This document shows, one piece after another, positions 46,646 to 55,648 of a stretch of 64,000 nucleotides of DNA. The notes under the pieces are model-generated. The model worked only from the letters and a program-made list of their open reading frames with translations, was not told the origin of the DNA and made no database searches. The DNA is from Opitutaceae bacterium (GTDB lineage: Bacteria > Verrucomicrobiota > Verrucomicrobiia > Opitutales > Opitutaceae): contig JADJZJ010000006.1 of the NCBI GenBank assembly GCA_016715765.1, forward strand, positions 62,001 to 126,000, given 5' to 3'. The position numbers and the translations under genes are program-made. Positions within the stretch are counted from its first letter, which is position 1. Every line of letters starts with the position of its first letter.

Positions 46646-46655
46646 CTACCTGTAT
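46646..46655. promoter_or_regulatory. CTACCTGTAT candidate operator between importer and sialidase
   Basis: Lies 120 bp before the importer operon start and 138 bp before the divergent sialidase. Identical in sequence to the site at 6062-6071. The remainder of the gap 46526-46793 shows no gene. Confidence 0.55.
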
Positions 46656-46793
46656 GAATCAGCGGAGGCGGGGTCGGCGGGCGCTGACGGGCACAGGGAC
46701 GTGCCCGCCCTTCCGCGATGGGGAATGTTTGCGCCATGATACGAAAACCGAAACCTAACGGCGAAAGTTGATGCCGTCCCTGCAATCCACCCC

Positions 46794-47879
46794 ATGACGA
46801 AAATCCGGTTCATTATCTCGCTGCTGACCGTGGCGCTTGCGGCCACCGCGCTGGCGGCATCTGAGATCATTGAGTCGGTCATCGCGCCGCCCAGTGCGGA
46901 ACACCCGCGCAACTCCGAGGGGGATGTGATCGTGCTGAAGGACGGCACCCTGCTGGTCGCGTGGACGGATTTCTACGGCGGGGTGCCGGGCGACTTCGCC
47001 CTGGCGCGCATTTCCGGGGCGAGGTCCACCGATGGCGGCCGCACTTGGGGCGAGCACAGCACGATGGTGGAAAACACCGGGGGCATGAACATCATGTCGG
47101 TGAGTTTCCTTCGGCTCGGGAGCGGGGAAATCCTGTTTTTCTACTGCGTCAAGAATACCAGGACCGACCTGAAACTCTACGTCCGCCGTTCCGCGGACGA
47201 GGCCAGGACTTGGAGCGAGCCGTTGCGAATCACCCCCGAGACCGGCTATCATGTGATGAATAACGCCCGGGCGATCCAGTTGCAGGATGGTCGCATCATT
47301 TGTCCGGTGGCCTGGACCGAAGAGGCCATCAGGCAGGGCGAGATTTACCGAGCGGTCATGTATTTCTCCGATGATGAGGGACATTCATGGACGCGGGGGA
47401 GGGGTGAAACCTACTGTGACAAACGCGGGGCCATGGAACCGGGGGTGATTGAATTGCACGACGGCCGTCTGCTCCAGATTATCCGCACGCAATTCGGCAT
47501 GATCTGGCACGCGCATTCCTCGGATCGCGGTGATACTTGGACCGAGGCCAAGCCGTGGACCGTGGTTACGCCGGAAGCCCCGAGCACCCTCGTGCGGCTG
47601 CCCGACAACGGCGACTTCCTGCTGGTTTACAATCCCATCGCGCAAATGAACGGGGTGAGCCATTCCGGCCGCCGCACGCCGATGGCCACGGCCCTCTCCA
47701 GTGATGAAGGCGCAACCTGGAGCAAAATGAAACTGGTCGAAAACGATCTCACCCGGACTTACGCCTACTTCAGCGTGCGAATCCATGACGGGCGCGTGCT
47801 GCTGGTCTATCACGCTGCAAAAGACGACCTGAGCACACTGAAGTTCAAGAGCATCCCCATCGGTTGGTTCCGCGAATGA
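46794..47879 (+). CDS. Sialidase/neuraminidase family protein (BNR beta-propeller), exported
   Basis: 361 residues with signal peptide MTKIRFIISLLTVALAATALA. Five Asp-box motifs (S-x-D-x-G-x-x-W type) at STDGGRTW, SADEARTW, SDDEGHSW, SSDRGDTW and SSDEGATW, near residues 78, 133, 191, 241 and 301, mark the six-bladed propeller. Enzymes of this fold release sialic acid or act on other glycans; some lack sialidase activity. Divergent from the importer operon and sharing a candidate operator, so it probably generates or trims the imported oligosaccharide. Confidence 0.88.
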   Translation: MTKIRFIISLLTVALAATALAASEIIESVIAPPSAEHPRNSEGDVIVLKDGTLLVAWTDFYGGVPGDFALARISGARSTDGGRTWGEHSTMVENTGGMNIMSVSFLRLGSGEILFFYCVKNTRTDLKLYVRRSADEARTWSEPLRITPETGYHVMNNARAIQLQDGRIICPVAWTEEAIRQGEIYRAVMYFSDDEGHSWTRGRGETYCDKRGAMEPGVIELHDGRLLQIIRTQFGMIWHAHSSDRGDTWTEAKPWTVVTPEAPSTLVRLPDNGDFLLVYNPIAQMNGVSHSGRRTPMATALSSDEGATWSKMKLVENDLTRTYAYFSVRIHDGRVLLVYHAAKDDLSTLKFKSIPIGWFRE

Positions 47880-48292
47880 GGCCGACTGGTCTGGCGCCAT
47901 ATTTTATGGGCAACCCAAGCCGGCCATGTAACGCATTGTGTTACATGGCCGGCTTGGGTCCCGGGGGTTAAGGGATGACTTTCTGATGCTCGGAAAATAC
48001 AGTGTCGCCGGATTGGCAGAGTAGGGCGGGTCTCCTCCTTCGCCGAGGCTACGGAGGACAGGTCCGAACCCCGCTATCCATAGCTACGAGCGTGAGCGAG
48101 TGGCGAACCACCACTCGCTCACGCTCGTAGCTACCATTCGAAATGGCAGGTCAGAGACCTGCCCGACCTCAAACCCTAGCCGCGCTCCATTCTGATCCAG
48201 CCCGGGCTGCCTGCCCGCCGTAGCTTGAGCGAAGTAGGTAAGCGCCACGTCACGTCGCCCATCCTAGCTTCCACCCTTATGGCTGCGTCAGT
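47880..48292. repeat. 413-bp repeat gap with 20-bp-arm TAACG palindrome
   Basis: At 47913-47932 and 47940-47959 perfect 20-bp arms (ACCCAAGCCGGCCATGTAAC) flank a 7-base loop; the core belongs with the 21579 and 3422 palindromes. No T-tract follows, so it is not a clear terminator. Then a REP (48021-48074), a perfect family-B hairpin (48081-48133) and a GGCAGGTCAGAGACCTGCC hairpin (48146-48164). No gene seen. Confidence 0.85.
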
Positions 48293-49765
48293 CTACGAAT
48301 TCAGAAACGGCGACGGATCCCAGCCGCCGGCCAGTTCCTGGCAGGCCTTGAAGATGAGTTTGTCCATCGCGGCGAGCTGGTCGGCGCTGAGGAAGGTCGG
48401 GGTCTCGCGGGCGAGCGTCGCCTCCACTTTTTCATGGGCCTTCGTCAAAATGTCCTTGGCCCCCTCGCGCATCCACTCGGACTTCCGCTTCCGGCCGAAG
48501 AGGTGCGGCGGATGGTACACTTTCCGCCAATGGTCGAGCGTGACGTCGCAGTCCATGAAACTGGCGCCGATGCCCTGCTCCACGATGGTCTCCAGCGCGA
48601 TGGTCTCGTCGGAGATCTCCGCGCCCTTGATGAGGTGTTTGACGTAACCGGCAATCTCGTCGTCCACCACGAGCTGTTCGTAGCAGAAGTCCTCCTTCAG
48701 CTGGCCGGCGCCGCCGATGCCGTTGGCGCCGCCGAGGGCGGTCAGCAGGGTGTACATCATTTTTTCCGCGCCGGCCTGGGCGTCCGGGCAATGCGCGCCG
48801 ATATCCATGATCGGGTGGTTCACCACGATCCGGAAGCCGCAGTGCTCCAGCACTTTTTGCCCGAGCAGCGCCAGCAGGGTCTGCTCCGGCGAGCCGCTGG
48901 CGATGTCCGCGCTCTGCAGGTCCAGGAAGTAGGTGTGGTTGCAGAAGTAGAACTTCGCGTCGGGCCTGACGGCCGTGACAATGCACATGCCGGCCAGCCG
49001 CTCCGCATGGTCGAGGGCGATGTTGGCCGCCGGGGTGACCGGGGATTGCACGCCGCAATTGCAGTTGCCGCCGATGCCCACGACCTGGCCGCGGCGGATC
49101 GTGTGCATGGCCATTTTCAGGATGTCCTCGCCGTAGCGCAGCGGGCTGGCGACGCCCATGAAGAAGCTGAACTCGGGATCACTGCGCATCTTCGCGGCGC
49201 CGACCTTGATTTCCAGCATTTCGCACAGGTAGTCGAAGGACTGCGGATGCAGGGCGTCGCAACAGCTCGGACTCCGGCCCAGGCCGCCGCCGCCTTTTTT
49301 CTCGGTGTGATTCCACATGTGGCGGTAGGCGATCATGTCGGCCACCGGCGGGGGAATCTCCATGGCATGGACGAGGGTGCCGGCGGCATCGATGTGCTGG
49401 AGCGCCTGCACGAGGCGCGGGACATCCGTGAAGTCGCGGGCCACCACCGGCCGGGCCCGCCGCGTGGCGTAGTCCCAGATGTGCTGGGCGCCGCAGTCGG
49501 CGCTCACCGAAAACTCGCGGGCCGGTCCGCCGACCCGGTCCCAGCTGCCGGGGGCGTTGCGCATGATCTCATCCACCATGGCGGCGGGGAAGCGCACGAT
49601 CTTCGTGGCCCGGTCCACGCGGGCAGCGGTGCGCTCCAGGCAATCGAGCGCCTCGTCGTGGCCCACCCAGACGCCGGTCCGCTCCAGGATCTGCAGGCTG
49701 GCCTGGTGGATTTTCTCCAGGGCCTCCGGTTTCCAGGGGTTCAGGATGCCGTGCAGTGAGCTCAT
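48293..49765 (-). CDS. Trimethylamine methyltransferase (MttB) family protein, non-pyrrolysine
   Basis: 490 residues of the MttB superfamily (start LNPWKPEALEKIHQASLQILERTGVW; C-terminal HWRKVYHPPHLFGRKRKSEWM). No in-frame TAG, so it is of the non-pyrrolysine group, whose characterised members demethylate quaternary amines such as glycine betaine and pass the methyl to a corrinoid protein. No corrinoid protein gene is near. Divergent from an FAD amine oxidoreductase, each with a CTACCTGTAG site, suggesting methylated-amine or betaine catabolism. Substrate is inference. Confidence 0.9.
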   Translation of the reverse strand: MSSLHGILNPWKPEALEKIHQASLQILERTGVWVGHDEALDCLERTAARVDRATKIVRFPAAMVDEIMRNAPGSWDRVGGPAREFSVSADCGAQHIWDYATRRARPVVARDFTDVPRLVQALQHIDAAGTLVHAMEIPPPVADMIAYRHMWNHTEKKGGGGLGRSPSCCDALHPQSFDYLCEMLEIKVGAAKMRSDPEFSFFMGVASPLRYGEDILKMAMHTIRRGQVVGIGGNCNCGVQSPVTPAANIALDHAERLAGMCIVTAVRPDAKFYFCNHTYFLDLQSADIASGSPEQTLLALLGQKVLEHCGFRIVVNHPIMDIGAHCPDAQAGAEKMMYTLLTALGGANGIGGAGQLKEDFCYEQLVVDDEIAGYVKHLIKGAEISDETIALETIVEQGIGASFMDCDVTLDHWRKVYHPPHLFGRKRKSEWMREGAKDILTKAHEKVEATLARETPTFLSADQLAAMDKLIFKACQELAGGWDPSPFLNS

Positions 49766-49863
49766 GTTCAGCGGATCGGAATAAGGGAAAAGCGGGGAAA
49801 GAGAAACGGATTGTCCGCCGAGGGATAATGGAGTCTGCGGCGGGGGCGCAGCGCATTGCTTCG

Positions 49864-49873
49864 CTACCTGTAG
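49864..49873. promoter_or_regulatory. CTACCTGTAG candidate operator upstream of MttB homologue
   Basis: Exact match 98 bp before the MttB-family start; continues GTTTGGGCGGC, similar to the inverted surroundings of the 50083 site. Confidence 0.65.
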
Positions 49874-49990
49874 TTTGGGCGGCGATGGGCGATTCTGCGG
49901 GCGGTTGCAATACCCGGCCCGTCCGGCCTGCCCGCCGTAGGCCGGGCGAAGGAGGGAGGCCGGGCCCTACCCATTTGATGCTGCGAATTT

Positions 49991-50063
49991 TTCCCGCGGA
50001 TCACGCGGATGATCGCGGATAAATACCTCCGATATCCGCGTCGATCCGCGTAATCCGCGGGAA
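49991..50063. repeat. Family-D inverted repeat
   Basis: TTCCCGCGGATCACGCGG.. and its inverse ..CCGCGGGAA with an inner AAATACCTCC; same family as 34577-34642. A partial CCGGCC element (about 49926-49972) precedes it. The rest of the 486-bp gap 49766-50251 holds the two operators and a 23-codon ORF (50184-50255) whose TGA overlaps the next ATG. Confidence 0.8.
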
Positions 50064-50082
50064 GGTCAGAGTTTGGCGGCAA

Positions 50083-50092
50083 CTACAGGTAG
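50083..50092. promoter_or_regulatory. CTACAGGTAG candidate operator upstream of FAD oxidoreductase
   Basis: Inverse of CTACCTGTAG, 159 bp before the FAD oxidoreductase start. With the 49864 site it brackets the family-D repeat. Confidence 0.65.
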
Positions 50093-50251
50093 GCGCGTCC
50101 GCAGGTTGCCGGGTGGGCGGCGCGGCATGTCCTTGCCGGCTCCGGACGTTCGCAACCGCGGCGCCGGTGAAACCACCACACCCATGACTTCAGACGACTT
50201 CCTGCCCGCCACGGCTCTTGCCGTCGCCGGTTTTCCGGCGGAGGCTGCCTC

Positions 50252-51415
50252 ATGAACCAGACCGCTGACGTAGTCGTGATCGGCGCCGGCGTGCACGGAG
50301 CCTCGACCGCGTTCCACCTGGCCAAGGCCGGGGCCGGCCGCGTGGTCGTGGTGGACAAATCCGGGGTGGCATCGGGCCCGACGGCCAAGAGCGGCGCGAT
50401 GATGCGCCCCATTTTCACCGAGGCGCCCTACATCCAGCTCGTCATGGAGGCGACGGAGATGATGGAGCGCTGGGACGAAGTGGTTGGCGGCGATGCCGGT
50501 TTCGTGGAACGCGGATTCCTGCGGTTCACGCCGAATTTCAGCGAAGCCGATCTCGGGGGGAACCTGGACCTGATGAAGCAGTTGGGCGTGCAGTTTGAGA
50601 TTCTGGATGTCGATGCGCTACGCGCACGGGTGCCGGACGCCGAGTTCCGCGGCGACGAGCAGGGCCTGTGGCTGCCGCGGGCGGGTTATGCCGACCCGGT
50701 GCTCACGACGCGGACGCTCATGCGGGCGGCGGAGCGCCTGGGGGTGAAGGTGCACGAGGGCGTGCAGGTCACGGGCCTCCGCGCCAGCGGTGCGCGCATC
50801 GAGGCGGTGGAGACCGGCCAGGGCGTCATTCACACGCGCACGGTGGTGAACTGTGCGGGTCCGTGGTCGGCGCGATTGGCGGCCGGCATCGGCGTGCACT
50901 TGCCGATCGAGACGCACAGCGGCGGCACCGCGCTCTTCCAGCGGCCGGAGGCCCTTCCGGTCGGCAGCCCGATCTTTTCCGACGGGATCAACCAGGTTTA
51001 CTTCCGCGAGGTCGGCGACCACATCCTGCGGGCGGCGCACTTCGGGTGGACGAACCATCCGGTGGATCCGGATGACTACGACGAGACCATCACTGCCGCC
51101 AAATTGCAGACCCTGCGCGGGGACCTGAAGAAGCGCTTCCGCTCGATGCAGCGCGGGATTTTTGCCGGCGGGTTCGCGGCGATCTACGACATGACGCCGG
51201 ACGCGCATCCGATCATCGGCAACATCGGCGGGGTGGGCGGCTTCTGGTGCAACTGCGGCTGGAGCGGCAACGGTTTTGCCAGCGCCGCCGCCGTGGGCGG
51301 TCACCTGGCCGCGCGCATGGCGGGCCGCAGCAGCGCGGTGGACCTGAAGATGTTCGGCTGGCCCCGTCCGCCCGAGACCAGGACGCGCCCCGACGGCAAC
51401 TGGATCCGCCGCTGA
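50252..51415 (+). CDS. FAD-dependent oxidoreductase (DAO/sarcosine oxidase beta-like)
   Basis: 387 residues. N-terminal FAD dinucleotide motif VVVIGAGVHGASTAFHLAKAG, then GPTAKSGAMMRP, and a C-terminal FAD contact region DAHPIIGNIGGVGGFWCNCGWSGNGF, as in glycine/sarcosine/dimethylglycine oxidases. It oxidises N-methyl or secondary amino acids. Opposite an MttB homologue and under a similar site, it would fit stepwise demethylation of betaine-like compounds. GGAGG lies 8 bases before the ATG. Confidence 0.9.
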   Translation: MNQTADVVVIGAGVHGASTAFHLAKAGAGRVVVVDKSGVASGPTAKSGAMMRPIFTEAPYIQLVMEATEMMERWDEVVGGDAGFVERGFLRFTPNFSEADLGGNLDLMKQLGVQFEILDVDALRARVPDAEFRGDEQGLWLPRAGYADPVLTTRTLMRAAERLGVKVHEGVQVTGLRASGARIEAVETGQGVIHTRTVVNCAGPWSARLAAGIGVHLPIETHSGGTALFQRPEALPVGSPIFSDGINQVYFREVGDHILRAAHFGWTNHPVDPDDYDETITAAKLQTLRGDLKKRFRSMQRGIFAGGFAAIYDMTPDAHPIIGNIGGVGGFWCNCGWSGNGFASAAAVGGHLAARMAGRSSAVDLKMFGWPRPPETRTRPDGNWIRR

Positions 51416-51434
51416 GGCCCGGTCAGGCGTCTGA

Positions 51435-51498
51435 CTGTAGGAGCGGCTTTATGCCGCGATGTTGCGTTCTCAATCGCGGCATAAAGCCGCTCCTACAG
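51435..51498. repeat. Family-C hairpin repeat
   Basis: CTGTAGGAGCGGCTTTATGC.. and perfect inverse (26-bp arms, 12-base loop) between the convergent FAD oxidoreductase and GNAT genes. Other copies: 34319, 36083, 60632. Confidence 0.9.
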
Positions 51499-51530
51499 TA
51501 GCGCGTTCGCGCTTATCCCCGCAGTTGCGG

Positions 51531-52532
51531 CTACAGCGCCCGCCCAAGCTGGATCACGTCCATCGGGCCGCCGTTCAGCTTCAAGGCGGCGGGCAGGCGG
51601 GCGGTGACGGTGAAGCCGGCGACGTGCAGGCACGCGAGTTTCGCCTCGTCGCCGGCGGCGACCATTGCCCCGACCTGCTGGATCTCCCGCCCGCGGCAGG
51701 CGTCGAGCAGATGCGTGAGCAGGGCGGGCAGGTGCGACACGTAGTGGTCGTGCGCGGCGAAATCGATCGTCGCGGATTTGGGGTGGGTGCCGTTGGCGGG
51801 CAGGGTCACGTTGCCGAAGCCGAAGACCCGGCTGTTCTCCGGACCGGCCAGCACGGCCAGCAGGCCGCCGCGGGCGGAGGTGTCGTACCAGAGCACGGGG
51901 AAATTCGAGAGGCAGCGCTCGGCCGCGAGATGGCGGCCCGAAAAAAGTCCGCGCGGATAATCGAGGCAGATCGTGGCGACGGGCTGGGCCGCCAGCAGGG
52001 CCACGCCCGGCAGATCACCCCAGTGCGCGGTGCGGATGCCGGCCGGCTGGCCGGGGGCGAAGCATTGCCGCTCGAAATCCGCGGCCTCGAAATGGCGGCG
52101 CATGACCGTCCCGTTCTCCCACGCGAAGCCGTGGTGCATGTAGACGTTGTGCGGATTGCGCGCGGTGCCGAGCAGGCAGACCTTGCAGCCGGCGTTCCGG
52201 GCGAGTTGCAGCGCCACCTCGATCACCCGGCCGGCCAGGCCCTGGTCGCGATGCTGGCGCAGGGTGAGGACATTGCCGATCACGGCGACTTCCGGCTGGC
52301 GACGGGCGAAATGGACGGTGGCGGTGGCGAGCGGCACGCCCTGGCGGCGGGCCACCACCGAGTGGATGGCCAGCTGCCCGCTGAAATCGCCCCGCATCGC
52401 CTCAAGCCAGTCGTAATCGGTGGCGGTCCATTCCGTGCGCAGCAGGCCGATCAGTTCATCCCGGGCCGCGACCGCCAGCGGGTAGGGCAGGGTTTCGAGC
52501 TGCAGATCCGCGAGGAGGTCAGGTGAGGACAT
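51531..52532 (-). CDS. GNAT family N-acetyltransferase, two-domain
   Basis: 333 residues. The first ~150 carry a GNAT core (VIGNVLTLRQHRDQGLAGRVIEVAL with the Q/R-x-x-G-x-G/A acetyl-CoA loop, then HNVYMHHGFAWENG); the second half is less recognisable. Acetylates an unknown amine. Divergent from the TonB receptor across a 334-bp region with two CTACCTGTAG-type sites. Confidence 0.8.
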   Translation of the reverse strand: MSSPDLLADLQLETLPYPLAVAARDELIGLLRTEWTATDYDWLEAMRGDFSGQLAIHSVVARRQGVPLATATVHFARRQPEVAVIGNVLTLRQHRDQGLAGRVIEVALQLARNAGCKVCLLGTARNPHNVYMHHGFAWENGTVMRRHFEAADFERQCFAPGQPAGIRTAHWGDLPGVALLAAQPVATICLDYPRGLFSGRHLAAERCLSNFPVLWYDTSARGGLLAVLAGPENSRVFGFGNVTLPANGTHPKSATIDFAAHDHYVSHLPALLTHLLDACRGREIQQVGAMVAAGDEAKLACLHVAGFTVTARLPAALKLNGGPMDVIQLGRAL

Positions 52533-52689
52533 GGTGGATACGGTTGGACGGCGGCAAGTGGAGCGGAATGGTCAGAGGCAATGGGAGGGACCGGCAATAT
52601 CCGAAAGAAAGCGGGGCGGGCGGGCGGAGCGAGTTGCGGGCGGAAATTCCTTGGTGACGCGACGGGCGCGCGGCGACGGAACTCTGCGC

Positions 52690-52699
52690 CTACCTGTAG
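52690..52699. promoter_or_regulatory. CTACCTGTAG candidate operator (TonB/GNAT, distal)
   Basis: Embedded in GCCTACCTGTAGGC, 157 bp from the GNAT start and 167 bp from the TonB receptor start. The 334-bp gap 52533-52866 otherwise shows no gene. Confidence 0.65.
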
Positions 52700-52738
52700 G
52701 CGGTGGCCGTCGCCGGCCCTCCGCGCCCGGTCGCATAC

Positions 52739-52748
52739 CTACAGGTAG
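52739..52748. promoter_or_regulatory. CTACAGGTAG candidate operator (TonB/GNAT, proximal)
   Basis: Inverted second copy 49 bp from the first, 118 bp before the TonB receptor start. Two sites about five helical turns apart would suit looping by a dimer or tetramer of dimers. Confidence 0.65.
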
Positions 52749-52866
52749 CGATACGCATCGTTTGCCGGTGAGGCGGACGACTGGGCATTAGCGTCGCTCG
52801 TCCGAACGCCCATCGCACGGCCTTACCCCACCCTCAGTCTCCCCAGTTCCGTCGCACCATCCCACC

Positions 52867-55368
52867 ATGAACACCAAATCCATCCAGCATGCGGCAGCGT
52901 GCGCCAGCCTCTGGCTCGGCGCGGCCGCCCTGCTCAGTGCCCAGACGACCGCGGCCAATCAGGCCGCTGCGCCCGACAGCAACAGCGAGCCCGTGATCCT
53001 CAGTCCGTTTCATGTCTCGGCGGACAACGATCTCGGCTACCGCAAGCTCAGCACCGTCACCACTTCGCGCGTCGGCGTGCCCATCCTCACGGAGCCGCTG
53101 GCGATCGAAGTCATCTCCGGTGAGCTGCTCAAGGATTTCGGCGTGACCGAGGATTACCATGTCTTCCGTTACTCCGCGAGCGTGACCGTGGGTGAGAACG
53201 AGGTCGGCCAGGCCGGCATCGTCACCATGCGCGGATTCCAGCTGCCCCGGTATTTCAACGGCGTGGGCTTTTCCAGCGCGGGCGGCCTGACCCCCTACCT
53301 GGTCATGGACAACATCGACCGCGTGGAAATCGCCAAGGGCGCGCAGGGACTGTTCTACGGCAACTCGACCCCGAACGGCGTGGCCAACTACATCACGAAG
53401 AAGCCGCAGTTCACCACGGCGGCCTCGGTGCAGCTGACCGCGGGCACGCTCCGCTACAACAAGGCCGTGCTGGACATGCAGGGCGTCTTCAATCCCAAGA
53501 TGGCCTGGCGCCTCATCAGCTCGTTCTACAGCCGCACCGGCCGCGTCAACGGCCAGGACCGGCAGGAAATGTTCATCGCCCCGTCGTTCGTCTACCGGCC
53601 CAACTCGAAATTCCAGTTCGAGGCGGAGATCAACTACACCAAGCAGAAGATTCCCTACGGCACCTTCGCGCGCGACTTCGCGCTCAATCCGCAATTCTAC
53701 CAGGACCTCACCAATCCCAGCCAGGACATCCTGAACTTCATGAAGACGAAGTACGGCCTGGCCACGGACGCGCTGGCGAAGGCCAAGGTGGAGGAACGCT
53801 ACGGCCGCAACCTGCAGTGGAACGCCTTCCTCGTGAACTGGACGGCCGACACGCTGGAGCGGACCGGACTGCAGCCCTTCCAGTTCACCGGCGATACGAT
53901 CAATTGGAACCGTTACTCGCCCGACGGCGACAAGATGCAGGTTTCGCTGGGCAACCAGGACGGCGAGACGAAGGTTTACGATGCCAGCATGACGTTCACC
54001 CCGATCGAGCACTTCTCGCTGAAGTACCATTGGACCCGGATGGACACCGCCGCGAACTTCGTGCGGCATCTCGTCCTCACCAACGGCGGCCTCCGCGCCG
54101 ACGGCCGGGTGCCCACGCTCAACGTGCAGTATATTGACGCCGCCACCAACGGGGTGCGCTCGGCGTATTCGGACGTGCAGACCCTGGACGGCGTGTTCGA
54201 CGCCGAGTTCGCCGGCCTCAAGCACCAGGTCCTCCTCGGGGCGGAAATGCGCCGTTCGAAGGGAACCAACGGCAACGTCACGATCGACTACACGAAGGCG
54301 ACCGCGGGCGTGGATGAACTGGGCAACCCGCTGACCGGCGTCGCCGTCTACCAGTGGTACGATCCGTTCGGCGGCAAACCCGTCCCCAGCATGTGGCCGA
54401 TCATCGGCAGCGCCCCGCGGGTGACCTCGCGGTCGAACTCGGACTTCAAGGATTTCTATGCGACGTACCGGGCCTCGGCATTGGAGGACAAGCTCAACTT
54501 CCTGATGGGCGGACGCCGGGTGAAGCAGAAGCAGACGGGATTCACGCACGACACGTGGTCCGTCGGCGCCGTCTATGAGGTGCTGCCCGGGTTCCGGGTC
54601 TTTGCCTCGAAGGGGCAGAACTTCGTGTTCGGCAACAACTACACCATCGAGGGCCCCGGCATGACCCCGGCGGAGCTGGCGAACCGCAAGCAGCTCAACT
54701 ATGAAAAGGGCAACGGCACCGAGTTTGGCGTGAAGACCAACTGGAAGGACAACATGCTCGCCGGCAGCGTCTCGCACTACTTTGACCAGCGCGACGGCAT
54801 CATCCGCAGCGACTACGCCAAGAACATCGCGGAGCCCCGCCTCAACGATCCCAACCCGAACAACCGCGTCACCTGGAGACAGAACGGCGGCGTGGTGCAG
54901 GTGAAGGGCATTGACGGTGACATTGCCTGGACGCCGAACCGGAATTTCCAGGGCATCCTGAATTTCAACTACGAATACGAGGCCAAGGTGGTCAGCGATC
55001 CGGCCCTGGACTTGAGCAAGCCGTATCTGACCACTTACATCAAGGCGCTCCTGCGCCGCCCGCAGAAGAATCCGCTGTGGAAGACCAACCTGATCACGAA
55101 GTACAACTTCACCAGCGGCTTCCTCAACAACGTCAGCCTGGGCAGTGCCATCCGGTATTCCGCCGAATACAACATGACCGACAGTCCGACGATGGACCTC
55201 ATCGTGCCGGCGGAAACGATCATCGACCTGTTTGGCACCTATCGCACCAAGTTCATGAACACGCCGACCGAGATCACCCTCAACCTGATCAACGTCACCG
55301 ACCAGATCAACGACCTGACCCGCGGCGACGGCTTCGAGGCCCGGATTTCGGTCGGGTTCAAATTGTAA
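52867..55368 (+). CDS. TonB-dependent receptor
   Basis: 833 residues. Signal peptide to SAQTT; N-terminal ILSPFHV (44-50), the motif seen before the plug in Opitutaceae receptors; plug domain ~65-220 (RVEIAKGAQGLFYGNSTPNGVANYITKKP); a 22-strand barrel ending in ARISVGFKL with terminal hydrophobic Leu. Imports bulky substrates across the outer membrane using TonB energy. Siderophore-receptor-like in sequence, but the location among glycan genes and under the shared operator suggests oligosaccharide uptake; this is inference. No susC/susD-type partner is present. Confidence 0.92.
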   Translation: MNTKSIQHAAACASLWLGAAALLSAQTTAANQAAAPDSNSEPVILSPFHVSADNDLGYRKLSTVTTSRVGVPILTEPLAIEVISGELLKDFGVTEDYHVFRYSASVTVGENEVGQAGIVTMRGFQLPRYFNGVGFSSAGGLTPYLVMDNIDRVEIAKGAQGLFYGNSTPNGVANYITKKPQFTTAASVQLTAGTLRYNKAVLDMQGVFNPKMAWRLISSFYSRTGRVNGQDRQEMFIAPSFVYRPNSKFQFEAEINYTKQKIPYGTFARDFALNPQFYQDLTNPSQDILNFMKTKYGLATDALAKAKVEERYGRNLQWNAFLVNWTADTLERTGLQPFQFTGDTINWNRYSPDGDKMQVSLGNQDGETKVYDASMTFTPIEHFSLKYHWTRMDTAANFVRHLVLTNGGLRADGRVPTLNVQYIDAATNGVRSAYSDVQTLDGVFDAEFAGLKHQVLLGAEMRRSKGTNGNVTIDYTKATAGVDELGNPLTGVAVYQWYDPFGGKPVPSMWPIIGSAPRVTSRSNSDFKDFYATYRASALEDKLNFLMGGRRVKQKQTGFTHDTWSVGAVYEVLPGFRVFASKGQNFVFGNNYTIEGPGMTPAELANRKQLNYEKGNGTEFGVKTNWKDNMLAGSVSHYFDQRDGIIRSDYAKNIAEPRLNDPNPNNRVTWRQNGGVVQVKGIDGDIAWTPNRNFQGILNFNYEYEAKVVSDPALDLSKPYLTTYIKALLRRPQKNPLWKTNLITKYNFTSGFLNNVSLGSAIRYSAEYNMTDSPTMDLIVPAETIIDLFGTYRTKFMNTPTEITLNLINVTDQINDLTRGDGFEARISVGFKL

Positions 55369-55403
55369 CGGTTTCCTTCTGATGTCCGGTTTGCAGGTTT
55401 CCC

Positions 55404-55433
55404 GGGGCCACGCCAGGCGGCGTGGCCCCTTTT
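55404..55433 (+). terminator. Rho-independent terminator after the TonB receptor
   Basis: GGGGCCACGCC, four-base loop, GGCGTGGCCCC, then TTTT, 36 bp after the receptor stop. Confidence 0.88.
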
Positions 55434-55554
55434 GCCGGCCGAAGGGAGTGCCGGTTTTCCGATCTGGAAGTGTCGAAGCGGCAGCGGTAGGCAGCCTGCT
55501 GGCGGGCGCGGATTTTCCCGATAAGGGATTAGCTTCAGACCTATTCCACCCGAC

Positions 55555-55648
55555 TTGTCATTCTGAACGCAGTGAAGAATCCAGTGAATGACACTCGAGG
55601 GCTTCGATAAGCGCACACTGGATTCTTCGCTCCGCTCAGAATGACAAT
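55555..55648. repeat. MITE-like inverted repeat (TTGTCATTCTGA type)
   Basis: About 31-bp arms with three mismatches: TTGTCATTCTGAACGCAGTG.. (55555-55586) and the inverse ..CGCTCAGAATGACAA (55616-55648). A repeat of this sequence type is widespread in environmental genomes. The rest of 55369-55812 shows the terminator and no gene. Confidence 0.85.

Noticed and set aside
43142..46657. A 1,171-codon plus-strand open frame
   Set aside because: Antisense shadow of the fusion gene; Gly/His/Arg/Glu-rich sequence with no domain, produced by high-GC codon bias.
47913..47959. Long hairpin after the sialidase gene as a Rho-independent terminator
   Set aside because: The stem is perfect but no T-tract follows on either strand, and the core belongs to a palindrome family seen elsewhere.
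52834..54777. A 647-codon minus-strand open frame
   Set aside because: Antisense shadow of the TonB receptor, whose signal peptide, plug and barrel end are clear.
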